Shown in pieces: positions 1 to 7,037 of a DNA stretch of 9,415 nt (its first letter is position 1; every line of letters begins with the position of its first letter). The notes beneath the pieces are model-generated. The model made no database searches, was not told the DNA's origin, and worked only from the letters and a program-made list of their open reading frames with translations. The position numbers were made by a program, and so were the translations under genes. Origin of the DNA: Betaproteobacteria bacterium (GTDB lineage Bacteria; Pseudomonadota; Gammaproteobacteria; Burkholderiales; SG8-41); assembly GCA_025356695.1 (NCBI GenBank), contig JANXSE010000434.1, positions 1 to 9,415 on the forward strand, given 5' to 3'.

Positions 1-246
1 CCAACGCGATGAGCGATAATGACGCCGCAAGGCGAGTACAGCAGGCTCGAAAGTTATTGTTTCATTCCTTTAACCGTCGATCCAAGTCCGCAGCATGACG
101 CCAACCGTTTCAGCCTCATCTTACGATTGGAAAATACTGCCGGCGCCGCGACGACTGCTGTAACATGGTCACGGCAGACTTGACGGAATTTCAGGGCGTG
201 GCGCATCGCACCCGCAGCCGGAATCACAAACGAAACGGACACGGCA
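1..246. other. Upstream region without a convincing gene
   Basis: I find no well-supported gene here. One plus-strand frame is open from the left edge to a TGA at 96-98, about 31 codons. It could be the tail of a gene that starts outside the window, or chance; the peptide is basic and not recognisable. The remaining 148 bases before the decarboxylase start should hold its promoter. A TTGACG at 180-185 resembles a -35 box, but no good -10 box lies 16-18 bases downstream, so I do not call a promoter. No terminator-like hairpin with a T-run was seen. Confidence 0.4.
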
Positions 247-1587
247 ATGAACGCAGGACAGTTTCTGAAAGGACTGATCAGCAAGGTGGCAGCGCCGGCC
301 GATCCGGCGCGTAGCGCGGCACGGCACGCCCGCGAAGTCGTCGAACTCTGCCATGCGCTGATGTCTGAACGCGGCGAAGTATCGGGCGCCGCGCTGGCGC
401 GCGAAGTGCTGGCGGCCTACGCCGCATTGCCGACGAATGCGCACACGCCATTCCTGCATCTCCTGGCCGAGGAATTTTCGCCGGACACCGCGGCCATCGC
501 CCGCACCGCTGCAGAATTTGCGAAAGCGCAATCACCGCGACACCTGATCGATCTGCAACGCGCTGTCGAATCACCGCGCCAGGAATTGTTTCGCCGTCTG
601 AACGTCGCGCCCGGTGCTACTGCCGTGCTTGTCAATATCAGACGGCGCCTGTTGCGCGATCTCAAATCCAACCCGCAGCTAGTTGCCGTCGATGCCGATC
701 TGGCGCATCTTTTCGGCTCGTGGTTCAACCGCGGCTTCCTGAAACTCGAACGCATCGACTGGCGCACGCCGGCGATCGTTCTTGAAAAACTGATCGCCTA
801 TGAAGCCGTGCACGAAATCGCCGGCTGGAAGGACCTGCGCCGGCGACTGGCCGCCGACCGTCGCTGTTTCGGATTTTTTCATCCCGCCCTGCCCGACGAA
901 CCGCTGATCTTCATCGAAGTCGCGCTCACCGACCGCATCAGCGATGCGGTCGCACCGCTGCTCGACCAGGAATCGGCTGAGGCCGACCCGGCGCGCGCCG
1001 ACAGCGCGATCTTTTATTCGATCACCAACTGTCAGGAAGGTCTGCGCGGTATTTCCTTCGGCAACCTGCTGATCAAGCAGGTGGCCGCGGAACTCAGCCG
1101 CGAGTTTCCGCGCCTCAAGCATTTCGCCACGCTATCGCCGATCCCGGGGTTTCGCGCCTGGCTCGACAGCACGTCAAAAGACAACGATGGAGTGGCCGCC
1201 CTGCTGCCGGCCCTGAAAAACCGCGAATGGTACAAAGACGCCGGCACAGTGGCGGCGATGCGCGAACAACTGATGCCGCTGTGCGCACACTATCTGCTGC
1301 GCGCAAAAAAAGACAACGCGCCGCTCGACGCCGTCTCCCGCTTCCACCTCGGTAACGGTGCGCGCCTTGAACGGCTGAACTGGCTCGCCGACGTTTCCGC
1401 GGCCGGCATGCAGCGCTCCGCCGGGATGATGGTCAATTACGTCTACCGCCTCGACGAAGTCGAAGAGAACCACGAGGCGTTCGTACGCGAAGGCAGTGTC
1501 GCAACGTCACACGCCATCAAAAAACTGGCGCGCGACTGCAGCCTGCTCGCTGCGCAAAATGCGGTGAAGGGCGGGCGCACCAACTAG
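247..1587 (+). CDS. Malonyl-CoA decarboxylase
   Basis: This 446-residue enzyme converts malonyl-CoA to acetyl-CoA and CO2, in the cytoplasm. The sequence shows the family's two-part build: a helical N-terminal domain (about residues 1-150) and a C-terminal GNAT-like catalytic domain. The FFHPALPDEPL block is at 210-220. GISFGNLLIKQV at 268-279 is followed by the TLSPIPGF motif around Ser297. RFHLGNGA places His367 where the family has its catalytic His; Ser297 and His367 match human Ser329 and His423. The length is normal for bacterial members. The ATG at 247 has only a weak GGA upstream, but no better in-frame start is near. There is no malonyl-CoA synthetase gene beside it, so it may handle malonyl-CoA made elsewhere or malonate activated by a distant enzyme. 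Identification is secure from the motifs; the physiological role is inferred. Confidence 0.95.
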   Translation: MNAGQFLKGLISKVAAPADPARSAARHAREVVELCHALMSERGEVSGAALAREVLAAYAALPTNAHTPFLHLLAEEFSPDTAAIARTAAEFAKAQSPRHLIDLQRAVESPRQELFRRLNVAPGATAVLVNIRRRLLRDLKSNPQLVAVDADLAHLFGSWFNRGFLKLERIDWRTPAIVLEKLIAYEAVHEIAGWKDLRRRLAADRRCFGFFHPALPDEPLIFIEVALTDRISDAVAPLLDQESAEADPARADSAIFYSITNCQEGLRGISFGNLLIKQVAAELSREFPRLKHFATLSPIPGFRAWLDSTSKDNDGVAALLPALKNREWYKDAGTVAAMREQLMPLCAHYLLRAKKDNAPLDAVSRFHLGNGARLERLNWLADVSAAGMQRSAGMMVNYVYRLDEVEENHEAFVREGSVATSHAIKKLARDCSLLAAQNAVKGGRTN

Positions 1588-1612
1588 CCGCGCGAAAATG
1601 CGCCTGCAGTAG

Positions 1613-1618
1613 TAAAAT
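1613..1618 (+). promoter_or_regulatory. Possible -10 box before the CoxG-like gene
   Basis: TAAAAT lies 8 bases before the ATG at 1627, so transcription would begin at about 1625 and give an almost leaderless message. No clear -35 box is present at the expected distance (1590-1595 reads GCGCGA). It is supported mainly because the same box recurs beside two other gene starts in this window. Confidence 0.35.
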
Positions 1619-1626
1619 ATGTGTCT

Positions 1627-2073
1627 ATGGAAATTACCGGCCACCAAATTATCCCGCAGGCCCAGCAAAAAACCTGGAATGCCATCTGCGACCCCGCAGT
1701 ACTGCAACTCTGCATTCCCGGCTGTGAATCGATGCTTCAAACCTCGGACTCCGAATTCGACCTCACCATGAGCGCAAAGGTCGGCCCGGTCAGCGCGAAA
1801 TTCAAAAGCAAGATCACCCTGACCAATGTCGATGCGCCAAACTCCTACATGCTGCTCTTCGAAGGCCAGGGCGGCGTCGCCGGCTTTGCCAAGGGGCAGG
1901 CCGAGGTCAAACTCATCGCCGAAGGCGATTCGACGCGCCTTGAATACATCGCCAAGGCGACCATTGGCGGCAAACTGGCCCAGGTCGGCTCGCGTCTGGT
2001 CGACGGCGTTGCCAAAAAACTCGCTGAACAGTTCTTTACGGCGTTCAACAAGCACCTCTCCACACCGGTCTGA
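1627..2073 (+). CDS. CoxG-like SRPBCC-fold protein
   Basis: A small cytoplasmic protein of 148 residues that resembles CO dehydrogenase subunit G (CoxG). Family hallmarks are an early TWNAICDPAVLQLCIPGC block (the 'P..L..CIPGCE' signature), a beta-rich middle with KVGPVSAKFKSKITL, an FAKGQAEV strand, and a C-terminal helix containing GSRLVDGVAKKLAEQFF. These make up a START/SRPBCC hydrophobic pocket. In carboxydotrophs CoxG links molybdenum CO dehydrogenase to the membrane. Here no coxM, coxS or coxL is nearby, so the partner is unknown and 'CO metabolism' should not be assumed. Other molybdenum hydroxylases also use CoxG-like proteins. A GTG at 1621 would add two residues (Met-Ser); I prefer the ATG at 1627 because a TAAAAT box sits just upstream. 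It starts 39 bases after the decarboxylase stop. Confidence 0.85.
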   Translation: MEITGHQIIPQAQQKTWNAICDPAVLQLCIPGCESMLQTSDSEFDLTMSAKVGPVSAKFKSKITLTNVDAPNSYMLLFEGQGGVAGFAKGQAEVKLIAEGDSTRLEYIAKATIGGKLAQVGSRLVDGVAKKLAEQFFTAFNKHLSTPV

Positions 2074-2139
2074 GTTTTAATCGTTAGCGCCGTTGTTTTT
2101 GCACGACAGCGCAGCATGGATTCGGCGGGCATCGACCGG

Positions 2140-2145
2140 TAAAAT
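2140..2145 (+). promoter_or_regulatory. Possible -10 box at the receptor gene start
   Basis: TAAAAT ends 7 bases before the ATG at 2153 and overlaps the alternative ATG at 2144. If it is a -10 box, transcription begins at about 2152 and the message is leaderless from 2153. No convincing -35 box is seen (2117-2122 reads TGGATT). It is support for start choice more than proof of a promoter. Confidence 0.35.
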
Positions 2146-2152
2146 GCCGGCC

Positions 2153-3121
2153 ATGCAATATTCCAGGATCCTCATTCCACTCCTGTTCGCCGCCGCATCG
2201 CTGGCGGCAACAAACGCCGTCGCGCAATCCTGGCCGTCGAAACCGATCCGCATGATGGTGCCCGCGGCACCGGGCGGCGTGACTGATGTGGTCGCGCGCG
2301 CTGTCGCCCCGCAACTCAGCGAGTTGCTTGGTCAGCCGATTATCGTCGACAACCGCTCCGGCGCCGGCGGCGTGCCCGGCACGGATACCGTTGCCAAGGC
2401 GTCACCCGACGGCTACACGCTGCTTGCCGTGTTCGACAGTTTCATTTCCAATCCTTTTGTGTTCGGCAGCACTCCTTACGACACCATCCGCGATTTCGCG
2501 CCGGTTTCGCTGTTGATCCGCGGCCCGCAGCTTTTTGTCGTACATCCGAAATTCGGCCTCAAATCGTTCAACGAACTGCTGGCGCTGGCCAAATCACGAA
2601 GCGCACCGCTCAATTTCGCCACCGCCGGCGCGGCGACTTCCAGTCGTCTGTCGGTCGAGTTGTTCAAATCGACCACCCGGCTCGACGCCGTGTTGATTCA
2701 TTACAAGGGCGGTGGCCCGGCGCTGACCGATCTGCTTGGCGGACACGTCGACGCCATGATCGCCTCCGCCGGTCTGGTGCTGTCGCAGGTCAAAAGCGGC
2801 CGTCTCACCGTGCTGGCGGTGACTTCGCGCGAGCGCAGTGCACTAGTACCCGGCGTGCCGGCGATCAGCGAATTCGTGCCGCGCTTCGAGGCGCAGTCGT
2901 GGGTCGGCGTGCTCGCACCCGCCGGCACGCCGCGCGCAGTGATCGCAAAACTAAACGAAGCTCTGCGCAAATCCATTGCGCAGCCCGACGCGCGCGAACG
3001 TTTCGCCCAGCAAGGCTATGAAATCGTCGGCAGCACGCCCGAACAGTTCGGCGCGTGGATACGCAGCGAATCGGACAAGTGGGGTAAGATCATTCGCGAA
3101 CGCGGCATCACTGCCGAATAA
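2153..3121 (+). CDS. Bug/TctC-type periplasmic solute-binding receptor
   Basis: The product, about 322 residues, is an exported receptor of the tripartite tricarboxylate transporter family, which captures small carboxylates in the periplasm. The N-terminus is a signal peptide: basic start, hydrophobic core ILIPLLFAAASLA, and a likely cut after AVA before QSWPSKPIR. The mature part has the family's PIRMMVPAAPGGVTDVVAR segment, the GQPIIVDNRSGAGG motif, the KASPDGYTLL motif, the NFATAG segment, and the C-terminal hinge region AGTPRAVIAKLNEALRKS. No TctA or TctB membrane genes are next to it, as is common for these receptors in betaproteobacteria. The ligand cannot be read from the sequence; proximity to malonyl-CoA decarboxylase makes malonate or another dicarboxylate a guess only. 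ATG 2144 (three residues longer) is an equally possible start; an upstream TTG extension at 2093 would spoil the signal peptide and is rejected. Confidence 0.92.
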   Translation: MQYSRILIPLLFAAASLAATNAVAQSWPSKPIRMMVPAAPGGVTDVVARAVAPQLSELLGQPIIVDNRSGAGGVPGTDTVAKASPDGYTLLAVFDSFISNPFVFGSTPYDTIRDFAPVSLLIRGPQLFVVHPKFGLKSFNELLALAKSRSAPLNFATAGAATSSRLSVELFKSTTRLDAVLIHYKGGGPALTDLLGGHVDAMIASAGLVLSQVKSGRLTVLAVTSRERSALVPGVPAISEFVPRFEAQSWVGVLAPAGTPRAVIAKLNEALRKSIAQPDARERFAQQGYEIVGSTPEQFGAWIRSESDKWGKIIRERGITAE

Positions 3122-3140
3122 GGCGCGCGGCGCCACGAAC

Positions 3141-3148
3141 AGGGAAAG
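3141..3148 (+). promoter_or_regulatory. Ribosome binding site of the GST gene
   Basis: AGGGAAAG lies just upstream of the ATG at 3154. It is among the clearest Shine-Dalgarno sequences in the window and fixes this start. It suggests the GST gene can be translated from a message that runs through from the receptor gene 32 bases upstream. Confidence 0.6.
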
Positions 3149-3153
3149 ATGCA

Positions 3154-3777
3154 ATGCTGAAAATCTGGGGCCGCAGCAATTCGATCAACGTGCAAAAAGT
3201 GCTCTGGTGCTGCGGCGAACTCGGCTTGCCCTTCGAACGCATCGATGCCGGCATGAAATTCGGCGTCAACAATACGCCGGAATACAAGGCGATGAATCCG
3301 AATGGCCTAGTGCCGACCATTGACGACGACGGTTTCATCCTGTGGGAGTCCCACGCCATCGTGCGTTATCTGGCGCGCAAACATGGCCTGGGCACGCTGT
3401 GCCCCGCGGATGCACGGCAATGTGCCGATGCCGACCGCTGGATGGATTGGTATGCAACCACCCCTTGGCCCAACCTGCAGCCGATCTTCTGGAACCTCAT
3501 TCGTACCGCGCCCGAACAGCGCAACCTGACGCTGGTGGCCGATCTGACGAAAAAAGTTGCAGCAGCGATGGCCACGCTGGACGCGCATATGGCAACGCAC
3601 AGCTACGTCGCGGGCGAGACCTTTACAATGGGCGACATCCCGCTCGGCTGCGCAGTGGTGCGCTGGCTTAATCTGCCGCTCGAACGCCCGCACCACGCCA
3701 ATCTCGACGCATACTACAAACGCCTGCAGCGGCGGCCTGCCTACCAGCAATGGGCCAACGTCCTGCCGCTGACCTGA
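3154..3777 (+). CDS. Glutathione S-transferase family protein
   Basis: This 207-residue cytosolic protein has the full two-domain GST layout. The thioredoxin-like N-terminal domain (about 1-78) begins with the KIWGRSNSINVQKVLW segment, where Ser8/Ser10 or Asn12 sits in the usual catalytic position. The cis-proline is in LVPT (Pro54), and the glutathione-binding LWESHAIVRYL has Glu65 and Ser66. The helical C-terminal domain (about 88-207) carries RWMDWYATT and the N-capping/hydrophobic-staple region GETFTMGDIPLG. GSTs of this type conjugate or reduce electrophilic substrates with glutathione; the substrate is not evident. It follows the receptor gene by 32 bases and probably shares its transcript. 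A short GC-rich inverted repeat (GGCGC-GCG-GCGCC, 3122-3134) lies in the gap but lacks a T-run, so it is not a normal terminator. Confidence 0.93.
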   Translation: MLKIWGRSNSINVQKVLWCCGELGLPFERIDAGMKFGVNNTPEYKAMNPNGLVPTIDDDGFILWESHAIVRYLARKHGLGTLCPADARQCADADRWMDWYATTPWPNLQPIFWNLIRTAPEQRNLTLVADLTKKVAAAMATLDAHMATHSYVAGETFTMGDIPLGCAVVRWLNLPLERPHHANLDAYYKRLQRRPAYQQWANVLPLT

Positions 3778-3831
3778 GATTCCGCGAGTGACACGCCGCG
3801 CTTCCAGCCCGCAACGCAACAACGATATGCC

Positions 3832-4656
3832 ATGCTGAAAGAGATGCTTGCTGCGCTGTTCGGCCGCACCGCCCCGAAGGTGGTTGATGCGGTCGAGTTC
3901 CCGCTGGAGCTCGAAGAAAAACTCAACACCCTGCACAGCTGCGCGCCAGTCGAGCAGCATCTCGAAATGCTGTTTCGCGACGTCAATGTCGGCAGCGACA
4001 ATTTCGCCGAACTGTTCCAGCGCTGTTTGAGCGAAACACAGACACCGGTCACGCCATTCAACGTGTTCCACCGCTTTCAGGGCCGGCGCGACCTGCTGCA
4101 GTATTTCTTTTCGACATTGAATGTGCCCGGCGCACGCGCCGAATGCGGTGTTTACCGCGGCGCCACCGCCCTGCTGCTGGCGCGCGCCTGGCGCAGCCGG
4201 CAGCCGGCGTTTGACGGCGACGGGTTGTACCTCATCGACAGCTTTGTCGGCACCAGCGCGTCCGGCGAACAGGACTTCATCCCGGTACGCGACGGCGAAT
4301 CCTTACGCTATGAGCCGTTTTTCAAGGTGGCACAGGCCGGACTGACGCCCGAACTCGTACGCAGTTATTTCGGCGAATTTCCCAAGGTCAAAATTTGCGC
4401 CGACTGGATCCCGCAGGTTTTCAATCCGCTCGCCGATGTGAAATGGGCGTTCGTTCATCTCGACGTCACGCTATATGCGCCAACGCGCGCCGCACTGGAA
4501 TATTTTTATCCGCGGCTGAACCGCGGCGGCGTCATTGTCTGCGACGGTTCACCGTTCTGCCCCGGTGCGCGCGCAGCCTGGGATGAATACTGCAGCGAAC
4601 ACGCTATCCGCCACGTCGTATTGGGCAACCGCGAAACGGTGCTCGTCCGCGAGTAA
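3832..4656 (+). CDS. TylF/MycF-like SAM-dependent O-methyltransferase
   Basis: The 274-residue protein matches the TylF (macrocin O-methyltransferase) family, which moves a methyl group from S-adenosylmethionine to sugar or other hydroxyls. After an N-terminal helical part, the SAM-binding loop reads AECGVYRGATALLLARAW (102-120, with Glu104 and Gly106). LYLIDSF follows at 132-138 (Asp136 is likely the ribose-binding acid). FVHLDVTLYAPT (208-218) and GGVIVCDGS (232-240) come next, followed by CPGARAAWDEY. In well-studied members the second site is an Asp-Asp pair for the metal; here it is Asp238-Gly239, so metal binding may be altered. No antibiotic or sugar biosynthesis genes accompany it, so the acceptor is unknown. 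It starts 54 bases after the GST stop with no strong ribosome site, and ends 6 bases from a convergent gene. Confidence 0.85.
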   Translation: MLKEMLAALFGRTAPKVVDAVEFPLELEEKLNTLHSCAPVEQHLEMLFRDVNVGSDNFAELFQRCLSETQTPVTPFNVFHRFQGRRDLLQYFFSTLNVPGARAECGVYRGATALLLARAWRSRQPAFDGDGLYLIDSFVGTSASGEQDFIPVRDGESLRYEPFFKVAQAGLTPELVRSYFGEFPKVKICADWIPQVFNPLADVKWAFVHLDVTLYAPTRAALEYFYPRLNRGGVIVCDGSPFCPGARAAWDEYCSEHAIRHVVLGNRETVLVRE

Positions 4657-4662
4657 TCGCCG

Positions 4663-5787
4663 TCAGCGAAACAGGCCTGCCGCCCGCGCGCGCAGCGCGT
4701 CGAACATGCCGCCCGTCCGCGCCAACCCATCCGCCTCCCGCAACGACGCAGGATAGCCGGCGAGCAGAAAACGGGATTTGATATCGGCGGCCCATATTGC
4801 GCGCGTGATGTCACGTAGAATATCACGCGGGTAGCGTGCAAGATCGGCAGCGGGAAGCGTTCCCGTCATTTGCAACACACCGTCGTTGCCGAGCTGATAC
4901 AAAACCGCGCTGGCAGGATCAACGAAACGCCGGTCAAAAATGTGTATCAATGAGAGGCGCTTGCCGTTTCCTGCACTTAATTCAACGATCATCCCCAATG
5001 GCGGCGATGGCACCTCCGCCACCGTCATGCTGTGCAAGACCATGCGGTTCAAAACCTCGAGCGATTGCAGGCGGGCATCGTCACGGCAAAAACCGCACGC
5101 CGGTGCCGTGACAACCTGCCAGAGCTCACCGCCCCAATGTATCGACGATTGCGCGTCACCAAGCTCAAGATAGAACGGATTGTGCGCACAGGTCTGGCTT
5201 GCGCCATAACCGTGACACTCCAGAACCCAGCGCTCCATCTCGTATTCGTCGGTTGAATACGACGCCCCCATGAGCAGCATTCCCCCCGTGAGCAGGCGCG
5301 CGAGCCCGGAATCTTCCAGCCAGCCGCGGTATTTTTGAAAACCCGGCTGGAACATCACAGCAATATCGAAATTCACGCTTGGCCGCGCCGCCAGAAACTC
5401 CGCCAGATGTGTACGCACGCAGTTGGCGGCAACCGCCGGCGCAACATCGGTTAGCGACGATTGAAATAGCGTATCGAGTTCGCTGCCGACCAGCGTCACT
5501 ACCGGCCGCATTTTGCTGCCGAGCATGGCGCCGATGGTCTGATACCAGCGCCCCTGGTCCACCGCGTCGGTGGACTCCGCCCCGATCACCAGTATGGACA
5601 ATTTTTCGCGGCCGGCCAGTTCAGGCGCAAAGACGGCGATCCCGCGCGCGACGGCGGCGGGTGCTGCCAGTACGGCCGCAGCATTTTCCGGTTTCGCCAA
5701 TGCCAGCGCACGCAGTTCTTCGTGTGCGGCGAGTATGACAATCAGCGCAGCCGTATCGGCACAACGCAGCACCGGCGCCGTCTGCAT
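4663..5787 (-). CDS. Uncharacterised protein resembling the MSS51 C-terminal domain
   Basis: This 374-residue protein has no obvious signal peptide or membrane segment and is not a standard enzyme I recognise. Its central part follows the pattern of the MSS51 C-terminal domain of mitochondrial and zinc-MYND proteins. It has a Rossmann-like strand LSILVIGAE (63-71), then VVTLVGSELD (96-105), then NFDIAVMFQPGFQKYRGWL (139-157), then a short strand before SYSTDEYEMERWVL, then HNPF (202-205). There is no N-terminal MYND finger. Cysteines and histidines cluster at Cys191, His192, Cys200, His202 and in Cys231-x-x-Cys234, which might bind metal. The start at 5787 is chosen because its ATG overlaps the transporter stop as TGATG and a GGAG (5794-5797) sits 6 bases upstream; the GTG at 5799 would place that GGAG inside the gene. 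It is therefore likely translationally coupled to the transporter. Function unknown. Confidence 0.75.
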   Translation of the reverse strand: MQTAPVLRCADTAALIVILAAHEELRALALAKPENAAAVLAAPAAVARGIAVFAPELAGREKLSILVIGAESTDAVDQGRWYQTIGAMLGSKMRPVVTLVGSELDTLFQSSLTDVAPAVAANCVRTHLAEFLAARPSVNFDIAVMFQPGFQKYRGWLEDSGLARLLTGGMLLMGASYSTDEYEMERWVLECHGYGASQTCAHNPFYLELGDAQSSIHWGGELWQVVTAPACGFCRDDARLQSLEVLNRMVLHSMTVAEVPSPPLGMIVELSAGNGKRLSLIHIFDRRFVDPASAVLYQLGNDGVLQMTGTLPAADLARYPRDILRDITRAIWAADIKSRFLLAGYPASLREADGLARTGGMFDALRARAAGLFR

Positions 5788-7037
5788 CAAGCGCTCCACA
5801 ACATGCCGACCACCGCCCCGGTCATGCAGGTCGCCAGTGTGCCGGCAACAATGGATTTCATGCCAAGGCCAACGATTTCATCGCGACGCTCCGGCACCAT
5901 GGTCGCCATGCCGCCGATCAGGATGCCGAGACTGCCGAAATTGGCGAAACCGCACAGCGCGTAGGTCATCAACAGCCGGCTGCGCAGCGACAACACCTCG
6001 TCACTCATGCGCGCCAGATCAAGGTAAGCGACGAATTCGTTCAACACCGTTTTCACGCCGAGCAGGGCCCCCGCCGCCGGCGCTTCGCTCCATGGCACGC
6101 CGACCAGCCATGCCAATGGCGCCAGCAGAAATCCAAGCCCGCGCTGCAGAGTCGGCGCTGCGCCGTTCACATCCGGCAGCAGGCCCAGCAGCGCATTGGC
6201 CAGTGCGACGAGCGCGAGCAAAACAATCAGCAGAGCGACGATGTTCAGCAGCAGGTTCAGGCCGTCGGCAGTGCCGCGCGTCACCGCATCCATGCTGCTG
6301 GTCGCCGCCTGCGGTGGTGAGAGCCGGCCCGAGGTCGGAGCACCGGTTGGCGGTACCATCAGCACGGAGACGACGATGGCCGCCGGCGCACTGACGATCG
6401 ACGCAATCAAAATATGGCCGAGCGCATCCGGAATCACCGGCCCGAGTATCGTGGCGTAGAGCACCATCATCGTGCCGGCAATGCCGGCCATGCCGCAGGT
6501 CATGACAATAAACAACTCGCCGCGCGACAACTGCGCGAGATACGGCCGTATGAACAGCGGCGCCTCAACCATGCCAACGAAGACATTGGCCGCGGTCGAC
6601 AGGCCCACGGCACCGCCGACACCCATCGTTTTCTCGAACAACGTTGAAATAGCGCGTACGATCCACGGCAGGATCCGCCAGTAGAACAGCAGCGACGACA
6701 ATGCACTGATGACCAGGATGATGGGCAGCACACGAAAGGCCAGCACGAACGCCGGGCCGGCGCCGCTTTCGACAAAGGGCTGCGCGCCGCCGCCGAGAAA
6801 ACCGAAGACAAAGGTGGTACCCGCCTGCGTGGCACGCTCAAGCGCCTGCAACGCCCCGTTCAGCAGCAGAAAAAATTGTTTGAAGAGGGGCAGCTTGAGC
6901 AAAGCAACCGCCAACGCCACCTGCAGCAACACCCCGCTGATGACGATGCGCCAGGCCACCGCGCGCTGGTTCTCGCTGATCAACCACGCCAGCAGCATGA
7001 TTGCGAGGAGGCCGAATGCGCTTTGCAGATTGGCCAC
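5787..7037 (-). CDS. Concentrative nucleoside transporter (NupC/CNT family)
   Basis: This inner-membrane symporter of 416 residues imports nucleosides with Na+ or H+. It shows the CNT order: N-terminal membrane helices from LLAIMLLAWLI, the re-entrant HP1 region with NVFVGMVEAPLFIRPYL (151-167), the gate-domain stretch after CGMAGIAG, LGVKTVLNEFVAYLDL (326-341, Glu334), and CGFANFGSLGI (362-371) in the second repeat. Glu158, Glu334, Phe364, Asn366 and Ser369 match the substrate-site Glu156, Glu332, Phe366, Asn368 and Ser371 of the Vibrio cholerae transporter. The usual Gln-Thr before Glu158 is replaced by Met156-Val157, which may shift base preference. The start is GTG at 7037, 15 bases after the cysS stop, with a weak GCGGA upstream; its length and N-terminus fit the family. 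Likely an operon with cysS and the following gene. Confidence 0.93.
   Translation of the reverse strand: MANLQSAFGLLAIMLLAWLISENQRAVAWRIVISGVLLQVALAVALLKLPLFKQFFLLLNGALQALERATQAGTTFVFGFLGGGAQPFVESGAGPAFVLAFRVLPIILVISALSSLLFYWRILPWIVRAISTLFEKTMGVGGAVGLSTAANVFVGMVEAPLFIRPYLAQLSRGELFIVMTCGMAGIAGTMMVLYATILGPVIPDALGHILIASIVSAPAAIVVSVLMVPPTGAPTSGRLSPPQAATSSMDAVTRGTADGLNLLLNIVALLIVLLALVALANALLGLLPDVNGAAPTLQRGLGFLLAPLAWLVGVPWSEAPAAGALLGVKTVLNEFVAYLDLARMSDEVLSLRSRLLMTYALCGFANFGSLGILIGGMATMVPERRDEIVGLGMKSIVAGTLATCMTGAVVGMLWSA
5794..5797 (-). promoter_or_regulatory. Ribosome binding site inside the transporter 3' end
   Basis: On the minus strand GGAG lies 6 bases before the ATG at 5787, and the ATG overlaps the transporter TGA by one base (TGATG). 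This arrangement usually allows the terminating ribosome to restart, linking the amounts of the two proteins. Confidence 0.6.

Noticed and set aside
54..284. Minus-strand open frame of 76 codons in the upstream region
   Set aside because: It overlaps the decarboxylase start, has no ribosome site and resembles no family.
1590..1603. GCGC-GAAAAT-GCGC between the decarboxylase and CoxG-like genes
   Set aside because: A 4-bp stem is too weak and common in GC-rich DNA, and no T-run follows.
1507..2055. Open frame of 182 codons on the minus strand opposite the CoxG-like gene
   Set aside because: It mirrors the codon pattern of the CoxG-like gene and has no family motif.
3122..3134. GGCGC-GCG-GCGCC hairpin after the receptor stop, as a possible terminator
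   Set aside because: The stem has only 5 pairs and no T-run follows; the next gene has a good ribosome site close by, so read-through is more likely.
3307..4071. Open frame of 254 codons on the minus strand opposite the GST and methyltransferase
   Set aside because: It has no recognisable motif and is antisense to two genes with clear family signatures.
5570..6394. Long open frame of 274 codons on the plus strand across the MSS51-like gene and the transporter
   Set aside because: It is rich in Arg, Ser, Pro and Ala as expected for a shadow of GC-rich coding DNA, and lies antisense to two strongly supported genes.
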